Of a DNA stretch of 64,000 nucleotides, positions 47,868 to 60,284 are shown in pieces. Each line of letters opens with the position of its first letter. Within the stretch, counting starts at the first letter, position 1. Source of the stretch: Mycolicibacterium sp. TUM20985. GTDB taxonomy: Bacteria; Actinomycetota; Actinomycetes; Mycobacteriales; Mycobacteriaceae. The stretch spans positions 558,001 to 622,000 of the forward strand of contig NZ_AP027291.1 in assembly GCF_030295745.1 (NCBI RefSeq). The letters are read 5' to 3'. The translations under genes and the position numbers were made by a program. The notes below the pieces were generated by a model. That model was given only the letters and a program-made list of their open reading frames with translations. It searched no databases and was not told the origin of the DNA.

Positions 47868-49274
47868 GTGCGGCCCACCCGGTGGCGTCGATCCACCCAC
47901 GTGTGGGTGGGCGTCGTGGTGCTGCTTCTGGTCGCCGCGGTCGTCGCCGCGGGTGCTGTCGCGACGTCGCGAGGTAGCTCGGCCAGCGAGGCAAGGGTCG
48001 CCGTCGCGCCCCGACCCGCACCAGCCGCGGTCGAGCCGGCCGTGACCCCGCTGGCCGATTCGGCGCCCGTTCCCACCCCGGCGGGTTTGACGGCGATGCT
48101 GGCGCCGTTCGTGGCCAGCCCCGACCTCGGCGCCCTGACCGGGCGCATCACCGATGCGATGACGGGTAAGCAGCTGTGGGCGCTGGGTGCCGACGTGCCG
48201 ATGCAGCCGGCGTCGACCAACAAGGTGCTGACGGCGGCGGCGGCGCTGCTGACCCTGGACCGAGACGCCCGCCTCACGACGACGGTGGTTGCCCCCGACC
48301 AGGCGGCGTCGCCGGGGCTCCTCGTACTCGACGGTGGCGGGGACCCGACGCTGTCCGCCGCCGGTAAGGACGTCGACACGTGGTACCGCGGGGCGGCCCG
48401 CGTCAGCGACCTCGCCGACCAGGTGCGTCGTTCCGGCGTCACGCCCAGGGTGGTTCAGGTGGACGTCAGCGCCTACAGCGGCCCCACGATGGCGCGCGGC
48501 TGGGATCCACTCGACATCGACGGCGGTGACATCGCGCCGATGGAGGCCGTGATGCTCGACGGCGGCCGCACCCAGCCGGTGAGTGTCGACTCGGCGCGCT
48601 CGCGAACCCCGGCGCTGGACGCGGGCCGGGCGCTCGCGATAGCCCTTGGCCTCAACCCGGCGACCGTCACGGTGCGTCCGACGCCCGCCACGGGGGACCA
48701 GATCGCCTCCGTGCAGTCACCTCCGCTGATCGAACGGGTACGACAGATGATGAGCGAGTCCGACAACGTGATGGCCGAGTCCATCGGCCGCGAGGTCGCG
48801 GCTGCCGTCGGCAAACCCCAGAGCTTCGACGGGGGCGCCCAGAGCGTGCTCGGCCAACTGTCCAAGGCGGGAATCGACATCGATGGAGCCACCCTGATGG
48901 ACTCGAGCGGCCTGTCCGTCGACGATCGTCTGACCGCAGAGACTCTCGACGGCGTCATCAACGCGGCGGCGGCCGATGCGACCCTCACCGCCAACCACGA
49001 ACTGCGCCCACTGGTGGACCTCCTGCCGATCGCCGGCGGCAGCGGCACGCTGTCGAACCGCTTCCTCGACACGGACGCAGGCCGTGCGACGGCCGGGCTG
49101 CTGCGGGCGAAGACGGGTTCACTCACGGGCACCAACGCGCTGGCCGGGTTCGTCACCGACGCCAGCGGCAGGGTGCTGACGTTCTCGCTGATCTCCAACG
49201 ACGCGGGACCGACGGGACGCACGGCGATCGACGCAGTGGCCGCCGCGCTGCGGTCCTGCGGGTGCGGCTCGTGA
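47868..49274 (+). CDS. dacB: D-alanyl-D-alanine carboxypeptidase/endopeptidase (S13, PBP4 type)
   Basis: A 468-residue periplasmic peptidoglycan hydrolase. The N-terminal helix (about residues 11-33) acts as signal anchor. The three penicillin-binding motifs are Ser116-x2-Lys119 (STNK), SDN in MSESDNVMAE and KTG in LRAKTGSLTG. The start is GTG 47868; AGGAGGG at 47847-47853 is 14 bases upstream, a little far, but no better codon lies closer. The stop overlaps the next gene's GTG by 4 bp. In mycobacteria it trims peptide stems in the cell wall. Confidence 0.9.
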   Translation: MRPTRWRRSTHVWVGVVVLLLVAAVVAAGAVATSRGSSASEARVAVAPRPAPAAVEPAVTPLADSAPVPTPAGLTAMLAPFVASPDLGALTGRITDAMTGKQLWALGADVPMQPASTNKVLTAAAALLTLDRDARLTTTVVAPDQAASPGLLVLDGGGDPTLSAAGKDVDTWYRGAARVSDLADQVRRSGVTPRVVQVDVSAYSGPTMARGWDPLDIDGGDIAPMEAVMLDGGRTQPVSVDSARSRTPALDAGRALAIALGLNPATVTVRPTPATGDQIASVQSPPLIERVRQMMSESDNVMAESIGREVAAAVGKPQSFDGGAQSVLGQLSKAGIDIDGATLMDSSGLSVDDRLTAETLDGVINAAAADATLTANHELRPLVDLLPIAGGSGTLSNRFLDTDAGRATAGLLRAKTGSLTGTNALAGFVTDASGRVLTFSLISNDAGPTGRTAIDAVAAALRSCGCGS

Positions 49275-50332
49275 GCGGCTCGTCGTCGGTCGCCGTCGGT
49301 CACGCCGTCGACTGGGAGTTCGCCGCCACGGTCGGTGCCAAGTTGGTCAGATCCGCGCCGCCGGTCACGGAGTACACCAAGCGCCAGGCGGTCGACGAGC
49401 TGGCGGCGTCCGCGCGCAACGCCGAGGGGCCGGTCCGAGACGTCACGGGCCTCAACGAGGGCGCCGCGATCACCGAGGCCAGGGTCATCGACCGATCCGA
49501 ATGGGTCAGGGCGGCAACGGAATCCATGCGCGCCATGATCGGGGGCAACCAGGGCGGCGCGTCCGGGGGCGCCATCACCCGGCGGATCACCGGCGCACAG
49601 ACCGGTGCGGTGCTCGCGTTCGTCTCGTCGGGAATCCTCGGCCAGTACGACCCGTTCGCCTCGAATGGCGGTGAGCTGCTGCTGGTGTATCCCAACGTGA
49701 TCGCCGTCGAGCGCCAACTCCGCGTCTCGCCGGCCGACTTCCGCCTGTGGGTCTGTCTGCACGAGGTCACCCACCGCGTTCAGTTCCGCGCCAATCCCTG
49801 GCTGGCCGAACACATGTCGACGTCGTTGGCGGTGATCACCGACGACAGCGGCCAAGAGCTGACCCAAGTGGTCGGCAGGCTTGGCGAATTCGTCAGGAAC
49901 AAGCGGTCTGGCGCGGACGGGACGGCTCACGAACCCAACTCGGAGGGCATGGTCGGCCTGCTGCGCGCGGTTCAGTCCGAACCGCAGCGCAAGGCCCTCG
50001 ATCAACTGCTCGTGCTCGGCACGCTGCTCGAAGGTCATGCCGACCACGTCATGGATGCGGTCGGGCCCAAGGTGGTTCCCTCGGTGGCGGTCATCCGGCG
50101 ACGGTTCAACGAGCGGCGGCAACGCAAGCAGCCACCGCTACAACGGGTGTTGCGGTCGCTGCTGGGCTTCGATGCGAAGCTCAGCCAGTACACCCGCGGG
50201 AAGGCCTTCGTCGACCACGTGGTGGGCGCGGTCGGGATGGATGCCTTCAACACGGTCTGGACGAATGCCGAAACCTTGCCGCTACCAACCGAAGTCGACG
50301 AGCCTCAGCGATGGATCGACAGGGTCCTCTAG
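49271..50332 (+). CDS. Zinc-dependent metalloprotease-like protein, Rv3626c-like
   Basis: A 353-residue putative hydrolase (coenzyme F420-biosynthesis-associated/zincin-like in some annotations). The HExxH-type motif is LHEVTHRVQF, with LEGHADHVMDAVG as a likely further ligand region. It has no signal peptide. I use GTG 49271, which gives the GTGA overlap with dacB; GTG 49262 is an in-frame alternative. tilS begins inside the last codons at 50311. The substrate is unknown. Confidence 0.8.
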   Translation: MSGSSSVAVGHAVDWEFAATVGAKLVRSAPPVTEYTKRQAVDELAASARNAEGPVRDVTGLNEGAAITEARVIDRSEWVRAATESMRAMIGGNQGGASGGAITRRITGAQTGAVLAFVSSGILGQYDPFASNGGELLLVYPNVIAVERQLRVSPADFRLWVCLHEVTHRVQFRANPWLAEHMSTSLAVITDDSGQELTQVVGRLGEFVRNKRSGADGTAHEPNSEGMVGLLRAVQSEPQRKALDQLLVLGTLLEGHADHVMDAVGPKVVPSVAVIRRRFNERRQRKQPPLQRVLRSLLGFDAKLSQYTRGKAFVDHVVGAVGMDAFNTVWTNAETLPLPTEVDEPQRWIDRVL

Positions 50333-51273
50333 CCGCGGTGCGTACGGCGGTCGACACGTTCGCCCGCACCTACTGCGCTGACGACGAGCGGTGGTGCGTG
50401 GCGTTGTCGGGCGGGGCCGACTCGCTGGCCCTCACCGCGGCCGCCGCGCGGGTGCGCCCCACCGTCGCGCTGATCGTCGACCACGATCTGCAACCGGACT
50501 CCGCGGTCGTCGCGGCCAGTGCGCGCGATCGGGCGTTTGAGTTGGGATGCGTTGCAGTGCAGGTGCTTCGGGTTGGCGTTGGCCTGGAGGGTGGGCCAGA
50601 GGCGGCTGCACGGAACGCGCGTTATACTGCGCTCGACGTGGCCCGGGGCGGTCTGCCCGTGCTGATCGCGCACACGCTCGACGACCAGGCCGAGACCGTT
50701 CTGCTCGGCCTCGGCCGCGGATCGGGCGCGCGGTCGATCGCCGGCATGCGACCGCACGACCCGCCCTGGGGCAGGCCGCTTCTCGGGATTCGCCGCGCCG
50801 TAACGCTCGGCGCCTGCGCGGAGCTGGGGCTGCTGCCATGGCACGACCCGCACAACACCGATCCGAGGTTCACCCGCGTCCGGCTTCGCACCGAGGTGCT
50901 GCCACTGCTGGAGGACGTGCTCGGTGGCGGTGTCGCCGAGGCCCTCGCGCGGACGGCCACGGGGTTGCGCGAGGACAACGAGGCCCTGGACGCGCTGGCA
51001 GCCGACGCGTTGGCCGCGGCCGTTGGCGGCGACGGCCTCGGCGTCACGGCGCTCGCCGTACTGCCGCCGCCGATCCGGCGGCGGGCCATCCGCCGGTGGC
51101 TGCTCGACGGCGGCGCCAGCGGCCTCACCGACGGCCAGATCCGCGACGTGGACCGACTGGTCGTGGACTGGCGCGGTAGGGGAGGTGTCGCGGTAGGTTC
51201 GTCGCTGCGCAACCAGAGGCTGGTCGCCTGCCGTCACGACGACATGCTGGTGCTTCGCGTCGAACCCGTATAG
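50311..51273 (+). CDS. tilS: tRNA(Ile)-lysidine synthase
   Basis: A 320-residue PP-loop ATPase that modifies the wobble C of tRNA-Ile(CAT) with lysine. The PP-loop is [11 protein letters not shown], and [15 protein letters not shown] and [12 protein letters not shown] are also characteristic. The start is ATG 50311, 22 bp inside the previous gene and matching the M. tuberculosis N-terminus MDRQ. It is followed by hpt on the same strand, a pairing conserved in many bacteria. Confidence 0.92.
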   Translation: MDRQGPLAAVRTAVDTFARTYCADDERWCVALSGGADSLALTAAAARVRPTVALIVDHDLQPDSAVVAASARDRAFELGCVAVQVLRVGVGLEGGPEAAARNARYTALDVARGGLPVLIAHTLDDQAETVLLGLGRGSGARSIAGMRPHDPPWGRPLLGIRRAVTLGACAELGLLPWHDPHNTDPRFTRVRLRTEVLPLLEDVLGGGVAEALARTATGLREDNEALDALAADALAAAVGGDGLGVTALAVLPPPIRRRAIRRWLLDGGASGLTDGQIRDVDRLVVDWRGRGGVAVGSSLRNQRLVACRHDDMLVLRVEPV

Positions 51274-51332
51274 CGCCGTGTCGATCGGGCCACGTGTTGG
51301 TCGTCGGCGCACTGACATGGCACGCTATTGCC

Positions 51333-51920
51333 GTGCCCGAGCCATCTGCCGCGGACCCTTATCCCGGCGACATCGAGTCGGTGCTCCTGTCCGAGGCGGA
51401 GGTGAAGGCGCGCGTCGCCGAACTTGGTGCCGAAGTGGGTGCGAAGTACCGCGAATCGATCGGTCCGGACGGCCAAGACCTGCTGCTGGTGACCGTCCTC
51501 AAGGGCGCGGTCATGTTCGTCACGGACCTCGCGCGGGCGATTCCACTTCCGACGCAGCTGGAGTTCATGGCGGTCAGTTCGTACGGCTCGTCGACATCGT
51601 CGTCTGGCGTGGTTCGCATCCTCAAGGATCTGGACCGCGACATCCACGATCGCGACGTGCTCATCGTCGAGGACATCGTCGACTCCGGGCTCACGCTGTC
51701 CTGGCTGCTGCGCAATCTCGCGACCAGGCATCCGCGGTCGCTGCGGGTGTGCACGTTGCTGCGCAAGCTCGATGCCGTGCGCACCGACGTGCCGATCGAG
51801 TACGTCGGCTTCGACATTCCCAACGAATTCGTCGTGGGTTACGGGCTCGACTACGCGGAGCGCTACCGCGATCTGCCCTACATCGGCACACTGCACCCGA
51901 AGGTGTACGAGAACCGCTGA
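51333..51920 (+). CDS. hpt: Hypoxanthine-guanine phosphoribosyltransferase
   Basis: A 195-residue purine salvage enzyme making IMP/GMP. The PRPP-binding motif [15 protein letters not shown] is intact, as are the early loop [10 protein letters not shown] and the flexible loop [11 protein letters not shown]. The start is GTG 51333 ([12 protein letters not shown]); a longer frame from 51294 has an unlikely N-terminus. It sits between tilS and a molybdopterin oxidoreductase; ftsH, usually close to hpt, is about 4 kb further on. Confidence 0.93.
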   Translation: MPEPSAADPYPGDIESVLLSEAEVKARVAELGAEVGAKYRESIGPDGQDLLLVTVLKGAVMFVTDLARAIPLPTQLEFMAVSSYGSSTSSSGVVRILKDLDRDIHDRDVLIVEDIVDSGLTLSWLLRNLATRHPRSLRVCTLLRKLDAVRTDVPIEYVGFDIPNEFVVGYGLDYAERYRDLPYIGTLHPKVYENR

Positions 51921-51951
51921 GGGACGCCGACCCGGCGGGCACAATGCAGGC

Positions 51952-54186
51952 ATGGTCACCTCCAGAACCGCGTTGAGAATCTGCCCGCTCTGCGAGGCCA
52001 CGTGCGGATTGACCCTGACCATCGACGACGCGGCCGGGACGGTCACCGGTGCGCGCGGCGATCGCGACGACGTCTTCAGCGCGGGCTACATCTGCCCCAA
52101 GGGCGCGAGTTTCCCGCAGCTCGACGGCGACCCGGACCGGCTGACCCGGCCGCTCGTCCGCCGGGACGGTGAACTGGTCGAGACCACCTGGGACGAGGCG
52201 TTCGCCGCGGTGGCGACGGGGCTGGGCGCCGTGCTGGCCGAGCACGGTGGACCGTCGGTCGCCCTGTACGCCGGCAACCCGAACGCCCACACCATCGCCG
52301 GAGCGCTGTACGTGCCGTTGATCATCCGCGGTCTCGGCACCCGCCAGGTCTACTCGGCGAGCACCCTCGACCAGATGCCGAAGCACGTCGCGCTCGGGCT
52401 GATGTTCGGCAATCCGATGGCCTTCACGGTGCCCGACCTCGACCGCGCCGAGCACCTCGTCGTCATCGGCGCGAATCCACTGGTGTCCAACGGCAGCCTG
52501 GCGACCGCGGCCGACTTCGGCGGCAAGCTCAAGGCCATGCGCAAGCGTGGTGGCCGGTTGACGGTCATCGATCCGGCGCGCACCCGTACCGCCGAACTGG
52601 CGGATCGTCACATCGCGCCCCGGCCGGGTACGGATGCCGCGCTGCTGTTCGCCATCGTGCACACGCTCTTCGACGAAGCCCTCGTCGACCTCGGCGACTT
52701 GGCCGACCTCGTCGAGGGAGTCGACCAAGTCGATTCCCTGGCAAGGGAATTCGCCCCCGAGCACGTCGCCGATCACTGCGGTGTCGCCGCCGAGGAGATC
52801 CGCACCGTCGCGAGGGAGATCGCGGCGGCGCCGTCGGCAGCCGTCTACGGCCGGATGGGCACGTCCACCGTCGAGTTCGGCACCCTCGGGACCTGGCTGG
52901 TCGACGTCATCAACGTGCTGACCGGCAACCTGGACCGCGCCGGCGGGGCGATGTTCCCGCAGTCGCCGGTCGGTGCGGCGGCCAGACCCCCGCGGCCCGG
53001 TCGCGGATTCGCCACCGGACGCTGGCACAGCCGCGTCTCCGGCTACCCCGAGGTGCTGTCCGAGATGCCGGCCGCAGCGCTGGCGGAGGAGATCGAGACA
53101 CCGGGTCCGGGTCAGGTGAAGGCGATGATCAGCATCGCCGGCAACCCGGTGTTGTCCGCGCCCGACGGCGACCGGTTGAGCCGCGCCCTGGCTGGCGTGG
53201 ACTTCATGCTCAGCGTCGATCCGTACCTCAACGAGACGACGTGTCACGCCGACGTGATCCTCCCGCCACCACCGCCGTCGCGGAGCGCGCACTATGACGT
53301 CGCGCTCGCCGGTGCGTCGGTACGCAACAACGCGCGGTACTCGCCGCCGGCCCTCCCGCTGGCCGAGGGCCAGCCCGACGAGCCCGAGATCCTGTCCCGC
53401 CTGGCGCTGATCCTGGCCGGCCTGGGGCCCGATGCCGACCCGGCGCTGGTGGACGAGCAGGTGATCGCCGCGACGCTGAGCAAGGAGACCAACGATCCGG
53501 ACTCGCCGGTGGCCGGACGTTCGGTCGACGAGATGACCGCGATGCTCACTCCCGGGCGTGGGTACGAGCGCCGCCTCGACATGATGTTGCGGCTGGGCCC
53601 CTTCGGGGACGCGTTCGGAGCGAACGCCGACGGTCTCACGCTGCAACGCCTGAAGTCCGCACCGCACGGCATCGACTGCGGAGCGCTCCGCCCGCGGCTG
53701 ACCGAGGTGCTGCGCACCCCGTCGGGCAAGGTGGAACTCGCGCCGGTCGCGGTCGTCGACGACGTCGCGCGGCTGCGCGCCTCCCTGGATCGCGGGTCCG
53801 ACGGCTTCGTGTTGATCGGCCGCCGTCACCTGCGGTCCAACAACAGCTGGATGCACAACGTGCCGTCACTCGCCGGCGGCACGAATCGCTGCTCGCTACG
53901 GATTCATCCCGACGATGCCATCGAGCTGGGGATCGTCGACACGGCCCGCGTCAAGGGCCCCGGCGGTGAGTTCGAGGTCCCGGTCGAGATCACCGACGGT
54001 ATTCGGCGCGGGGTGGTCTCGCTGCCGCACGGCTGGGGTCATGACCGCAGCGGTACCGGCCAATCGGTGGCAGCCGAGCATCCCGGGGTCAACGTCAATC
54101 AGCTCAACGACGGCCAGACGCTCGACCCGTTGTCGGGAACGGCGGTGCTCAACGGCATCCCGGTGCAGATCGCTCCGGTGGGTTGA
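51952..54186 (+). CDS. Molybdopterin-dependent oxidoreductase with [4Fe-4S] site (formate dehydrogenase-like)
   Basis: A 744-residue member of the DMSO-reductase superfamily. Cys11, Cys14, Cys18 and Cys48 form a C-x2-C-x3-C-x29-C iron-sulfur site; LVVIGANPLVSNG, TVIDPARTRTAE and PVGAAARPPRPGRG-type loops bind the bis-MGD cofactor. The C-terminal dinucleotide domain is present (SNNSWMHNVPSLAG). No Tat signal is seen, so it is cytoplasmic. The substrate is unknown and no partner subunit is adjacent. The start is ATG 51952. The M. tuberculosis order lacks this gene here, so it is an insertion. It is convergent with the SIMPL lipoprotein gene, one base apart. Confidence 0.85.
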   Translation: MVTSRTALRICPLCEATCGLTLTIDDAAGTVTGARGDRDDVFSAGYICPKGASFPQLDGDPDRLTRPLVRRDGELVETTWDEAFAAVATGLGAVLAEHGGPSVALYAGNPNAHTIAGALYVPLIIRGLGTRQVYSASTLDQMPKHVALGLMFGNPMAFTVPDLDRAEHLVVIGANPLVSNGSLATAADFGGKLKAMRKRGGRLTVIDPARTRTAELADRHIAPRPGTDAALLFAIVHTLFDEALVDLGDLADLVEGVDQVDSLAREFAPEHVADHCGVAAEEIRTVAREIAAAPSAAVYGRMGTSTVEFGTLGTWLVDVINVLTGNLDRAGGAMFPQSPVGAAARPPRPGRGFATGRWHSRVSGYPEVLSEMPAAALAEEIETPGPGQVKAMISIAGNPVLSAPDGDRLSRALAGVDFMLSVDPYLNETTCHADVILPPPPPSRSAHYDVALAGASVRNNARYSPPALPLAEGQPDEPEILSRLALILAGLGPDADPALVDEQVIAATLSKETNDPDSPVAGRSVDEMTAMLTPGRGYERRLDMMLRLGPFGDAFGANADGLTLQRLKSAPHGIDCGALRPRLTEVLRTPSGKVELAPVAVVDDVARLRASLDRGSDGFVLIGRRHLRSNNSWMHNVPSLAGGTNRCSLRIHPDDAIELGIVDTARVKGPGGEFEVPVEITDGIRRGVVSLPHGWGHDRSGTGQSVAAEHPGVNVNQLNDGQTLDPLSGTAVLNGIPVQIAPVG

Positions 54187-54187
54187 C

Positions 54188-54937
54188 TCAGCCGAGTTCC
54201 CACACGACCGTCACGGAGAACCCGACGGTCTGCTGTCCCGGTGACAGCGGCACGGCCTCGGCCGCCACGTCGAAGCGGACCGGCGACGGCATCGGCGGAG
54301 GGGCGCCACTTCCGGTCTCGGAGATGGACAGCACCTTGCCGAGGTCGAGGCCGGACAGGTCCGCGTACTGCTGAGCGCGGTTCTTCGCGTCCTCGAAGGC
54401 GCCGCTGCGAGCATCCTTGACCAGCTGCGAATCGTCCTCGATGGAGTAGGTCACCGAGTTGATCCTGGTGTTGTCCCCGCCCGTGGTGGTGATCGCGCCG
54501 AGGACCTGCGGCCCGTTCTCGATCTTGCGGACCTTCACGTCGATCGAGTTACTCGACTGGTAGCCGACGATCGTGGTGTTGTCCGAGCCGCCGTATTGCG
54601 GCTGCAGCGTGACCGTCGTCGTGCTGATGTCCTTGCGGTCGACGCCCTGGCCGACCAGCGCGTCGATCACGGCGTTCGCGCGGCCGCTGGTCTGGTTGGA
54701 GGCACCGATGGCGTCGGGTGCCGTCGCGGCGATCGAGAGGCTGACGGTCAGCGTGTCCGGGGTGCCGTCCACCTTGCTCTCACCGACGACGGTGACCTGG
54801 CGGGGGGCGGCCGTGCCGGGCACTGCCGCCGGCGCCGAGGTGGCGTCACAACCCACGATGCCGACGACGGCGAGGGCCGCTCCGGCGATCGCGAACAACC
54901 TGGTCAACGTTCTCGAAGGCTTCGGCGGCTTCGGCAT
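54188..54937 (-). CDS. lpqG: SIMPL-domain lipoprotein, LpqG-like
   Basis: A 249-residue exported lipoprotein. The signal peptide after MPKPPKPSRTLTR ends in the lipobox VVGIVGCD, so Cys is lipidated. The remainder is a SIMPL (DUF541) domain with TPDTLTVSLSIAATAPD and VKVRKIENGPQVLGAI. Function is unknown, although this domain occurs in oxidative-stress and periplasmic proteins. The start is ATG 54937; an in-frame ATG at 54961 would add residues before the signal. Confidence 0.88.
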   Translation of the reverse strand: MPKPPKPSRTLTRLFAIAGAALAVVGIVGCDATSAPAAVPGTAAPRQVTVVGESKVDGTPDTLTVSLSIAATAPDAIGASNQTSGRANAVIDALVGQGVDRKDISTTTVTLQPQYGGSDNTTIVGYQSSNSIDVKVRKIENGPQVLGAITTTGGDNTRINSVTYSIEDDSQLVKDARSGAFEDAKNRAQQYADLSGLDLGKVLSISETGSGAPPPMPSPVRFDVAAEAVPLSPGQQTVGFSVTVVWELG

Positions 54938-54947
54938 GACCCGCACC

Positions 54948-55922
54948 CTACCGTCGGGCACCGTCGGGATCGGCGAGAAACTCGAGCAGCGCGGCGTTGA
55001 CCTCGGCGGGCCTCTCCTGCTGTAACCAGTGGCCGGCGCCGTCGATCAGTACCTCCCGGTACGGTCCGGACACGACATCGAGGACGCGATCGCGAGGGGT
55101 CATCGCCAGGGCTGGGTCCGCGGTGCCGCCGACGAAGAGCGTCGGGACGGCGATCGTCGCCGAGGGCGTGGTTGCGGTCAGCTCCCAGTTTCGGTCGAAG
55201 TTGCGGTACCAGTTCAGCGGTCCGGTGAATCCCGTCCTGGTGAATTCGGCGACGTAGTGGTCCACCTCGTCGGGGGTGATCCACCCGGGGAGACCGTCGG
55301 GTTCGGGCAACCGCTCGATGAAGCCCGCGGGGCCGGGTGTCGCCATCTCTACGAAGACGTTGGTGTGGTCGGTCGACCGGATGCCGCCCATCAGTCTGCG
55401 CATGGTGCGGGCGGGGTCGTCGGCCAGCTCGGCGTCGGCGGGGCCTGGCTCTTGGAAGTAGAGGATGTAGAAGAAGTCGTCGCCAAAGGCCTTGCGCCAC
55501 GCTTCCGTTGGCGGGCCGAGCGGCCGGGGCGTCGGCGGGACGCTCAGGGTGGCGCACGCCGAGATCCGGTCCGGGTGCAGCAGAGGGAAGTTCGTCGCCA
55601 CGACGGAACCCCAGTCGTGCCCCACGATCACCGCCGTCTCGGCGCCGACGTCGTCCAGCAGGCCCGCGATGTCGCCCGTCAGCGCCACGATGTCGTAGTC
55701 CTCGACGGCGCGCGGCACCGACGAGCCGCCGTAGCCGCGCTGATCGGGGGCCAGCACGTGATACCCCGCGGCGGCCAGCACCGGGATCTGATGCCGCCAC
55801 GAGAAGGCGAGTTCGGGAAAGCCGTGGGCCAGGACGACCAGCGGCGCGCCACGGTCACCCGCCTCCGTCACCCGCAACGTCACGCCGTTGGTGTCGATGA
55901 ACCGTTCGGTCGATGTGGGCAC
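54948..55922 (-). CDS. ephA: Epoxide hydrolase
   Basis: A 324-residue alpha/beta hydrolase that adds water to epoxides, of the same size as M. tuberculosis EphA. The oxyanion motif is HGFPELAFSWRHQ, the nucleophile is the Asp in GHDWGS, and the catalytic His is in GAGHWLQQE, with the acid in GGTADPALA. The cap domain carries the Tyr-rich segment FFYILYFQEPGPA. Start GTG 55922 is chosen because longer frames cross the divergent ftsH promoter region. It lies 10 bp upstream of the SIMPL lipoprotein start, so they may share a transcript. Confidence 0.92.
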   Translation of the reverse strand: MPTSTERFIDTNGVTLRVTEAGDRGAPLVVLAHGFPELAFSWRHQIPVLAAAGYHVLAPDQRGYGGSSVPRAVEDYDIVALTGDIAGLLDDVGAETAVIVGHDWGSVVATNFPLLHPDRISACATLSVPPTPRPLGPPTEAWRKAFGDDFFYILYFQEPGPADAELADDPARTMRRLMGGIRSTDHTNVFVEMATPGPAGFIERLPEPDGLPGWITPDEVDHYVAEFTRTGFTGPLNWYRNFDRNWELTATTPSATIAVPTLFVGGTADPALAMTPRDRVLDVVSGPYREVLIDGAGHWLQQERPAEVNAALLEFLADPDGARR

Positions 55923-56058
55923 GTCTCCAGCCAAGCACAGCCGCCGGGAACCTTCCGTCGTTGTTCTAGCGGTAGCCTGAACCCACCAACCTGCGCTCAT
56001 CGGAAGGACGTGGCCGACTGGAGTCTCCTCCGAGTCTCGCCGGCCAAACAGACAACGA

Positions 56059-58413
<2,355 letters not shown>

Positions 58414-58430
58414 TCCGACAGGAGGCTCCG

Positions 58431-59033
58431 ATGACGAAGCCTGGTTCACCCTCGTTCGTCCCCGCCGAGTTCGATCAAGCGCGGGCGGAGAAGGCCGTAC
58501 GGGAGCTGCTGTACGCCATCGGTGAAGACCCCGACCGGCATGGCCTGATCGACACGCCGGCCCGCGTGGCCCGGGCCTACCAGGAGATGTTCGCCGGGCT
58601 CTACTCCAATCCCGACGACGTCCTCAACACCACCTTCGACGAGCAACACGACGAGCTCGTGCTGGTCAAGGACATCCCGATGTACTCCACGTGTGAACAC
58701 CACCTGGTGTCGTTCCACGGGGTCGCCCACGTCGGCTACATCCCCGGTGCCGACGGCCGCGTCACCGGCCTGTCCAAGCTGGCCAGGGTCGTCGACATGT
58801 ACGCCAAGCGCCCGCAGGTGCAGGAGCGGCTGACGGGACAGGTCGCGGACGCGATCATGCGCAAGTTGGACCCCCGCGGGGTCATCGTCGTCATGGAGGC
58901 CGAGCATCTCTGCATGGCGATGCGCGGTATCCGCAAGCCCGGTGCGACCACCACGACCTCGGCAGTGCGTGGACAGTTCAAGACCGACAAGGCATCGCGC
59001 TCCGAGGCGTTGGATCTCATTCTGCGGACGTGA
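58431..59033 (+). CDS. folE: GTP cyclohydrolase I
   Basis: A 200-residue enzyme converting GTP to dihydroneopterin triphosphate, the first step of folate synthesis. Zinc ligands are in [10 protein letters not shown] and [12 protein letters not shown]; the active-site region [20 protein letters not shown] is intact. A ribosome site AGGAGG precedes ATG 58431. The last codons overlap the folP GTG by 4 bp, giving translational coupling through the folate operon. Confidence 0.96.
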   Translation: MTKPGSPSFVPAEFDQARAEKAVRELLYAIGEDPDRHGLIDTPARVARAYQEMFAGLYSNPDDVLNTTFDEQHDELVLVKDIPMYSTCEHHLVSFHGVAHVGYIPGADGRVTGLSKLARVVDMYAKRPQVQERLTGQVADAIMRKLDPRGVIVVMEAEHLCMAMRGIRKPGATTTTSAVRGQFKTDKASRSEALDLILRT

Positions 59034-59911
59034 GTACCACGCGCGTGCAGGTGATGGGCGTCGTCAACGTCACCGAGGACTCCTTCTCCGACGGCGGCCT
59101 GTACCTCGACCGTGAGCGCGCCGTCGCCCACGGGTTGGCCCTCACCGCTGCCGGCGCGTCGATCATCGACGTCGGCGGCGAGTCGACCCGACCCGGTGCC
59201 ACCCGCGTCGATGCAGCAGTGGAGAGCGCCAGGGTGCTGCCCGTCATCAAGGACCTTGCGGCACAGGGTATTACGGTGAGCATCGACACCATGCACGCTG
59301 CGGTCGCGCGGGTGGCGTTGGAGAATGGCGCGAAGATCGTCAACGACGTGTCCGGTGGCCGCGCAGACCCCGACATGGCGCCCCTGGTGGCCGAGGCCGG
59401 CGTGCCGTGGATCCTGATGCACTGGCGGGCGGTCGGCGCCGAACGCCCGCACGAGGTACCCCAGTACGGCGACGTGGTGACCGAGGTCCGCGACGAGCTG
59501 CTGGCCTCGGTCGACGCCGCGGTCACCGCAGGCGTCGATCCTGCGAACCTGGTGATCGACCCGGGGTTGGGCTTCGCCAAGTCCGCCGAGCACAACTGGA
59601 CGTTGTTGGCGGCGCTACCCGAGTTCGTCGACTCCGGCATCCCCGTGCTGGTCGGCGCCTCCAGGAAGCGGTTCCTCGGAGCGCTCCTGGCCGACGGTGA
59701 GGGAGGGCTGCGCCCGCCCGACGGTAGGGAGACCGCGACCGCGGTGATCTCCGCCCTGGCGATGATGCACGGCGCCTGGGGCGTGCGGGTGCACGACGTG
59801 CAGGCCTCGGTCGACGCACTGAAGGTCGTGGAGGCGTGGTCCGGCGGGCTGGAGCGCAGCGACCGGGGAATCGACTCCGTGGCTCCCCAATGGAAAGGTG
59901 AACGTGGCTGA
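59030..59911 (+). CDS. folP1: Dihydropteroate synthase
   Basis: A 293-residue enzyme joining pABA to dihydropterin pyrophosphate; the target of sulfonamides. Family motifs are [40 protein letters not shown] and NDVSGGR, with [12 protein letters not shown] near the pterin site. The start is GTG 59030, overlapping folE by 4 bp. It overlaps folB by 8 bp at the other end. Confidence 0.96.
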   Translation: MSTTRVQVMGVVNVTEDSFSDGGLYLDRERAVAHGLALTAAGASIIDVGGESTRPGATRVDAAVESARVLPVIKDLAAQGITVSIDTMHAAVARVALENGAKIVNDVSGGRADPDMAPLVAEAGVPWILMHWRAVGAERPHEVPQYGDVVTEVRDELLASVDAAVTAGVDPANLVIDPGLGFAKSAEHNWTLLAALPEFVDSGIPVLVGASRKRFLGALLADGEGGLRPPDGRETATAVISALAMMHGAWGVRVHDVQASVDALKVVEAWSGGLERSDRGIDSVAPQWKGERG

Positions 59912-60284
59912 CCGAATCGAGTTGCGTGGCTTGGCCGTTCGCGGTAATCACGGCGTCTTCGACCACGAGCGGCGCGACGGTCAGGACTTCGTCGTCGACA
60001 TCACGGTGTGGATCGACCTCGCCCCGGCCGCCGCGAGCGACGAGTTGGCCGACACCGTCGACTACGGCGCGTTGGCTCAGCTCGCCGCCGACGTCGTGGC
60101 CGGGCCGCCGCGGAACCTGATCGAGACGGTCGCCGCCGAGATCGCCGACCGGGTGATGGCCGACGAGCGGCTGCACGCCGTCGAGGTCGTCGTGCACAAA
60201 CCCGACGCCCCGATTCCGCTGACGTTCGCCGACGTCGCGGTGGTGGCGCGGCGATCCCGGCGCGGCATGCGGGCCGCGACGTGA
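59904..60284 (+). CDS. folB: Dihydroneopterin aldolase
   Basis: A 126-residue enzyme cleaving dihydroneopterin. Recognisable parts are [20 protein letters not shown], which includes the active-site Glu, and the Lys in [12 protein letters not shown]. Start GTG 59904 gives VADRIE, matching the M. tuberculosis N-terminus; GGAAAGG lies 6 bases upstream. GTG 59898 is an alternative. The stop overlaps the folK GTG by 4 bp. Confidence 0.94.
   Translation: MADRIELRGLAVRGNHGVFDHERRDGQDFVVDITVWIDLAPAAASDELADTVDYGALAQLAADVVAGPPRNLIETVAAEIADRVMADERLHAVEVVVHKPDAPIPLTFADVAVVARRSRRGMRAAT

Noticed and set aside
51691..53856. Open frame of 721 codons on the minus strand
   Set aside because: It is antisense to the molybdopterin oxidoreductase, whose motifs are unambiguous.
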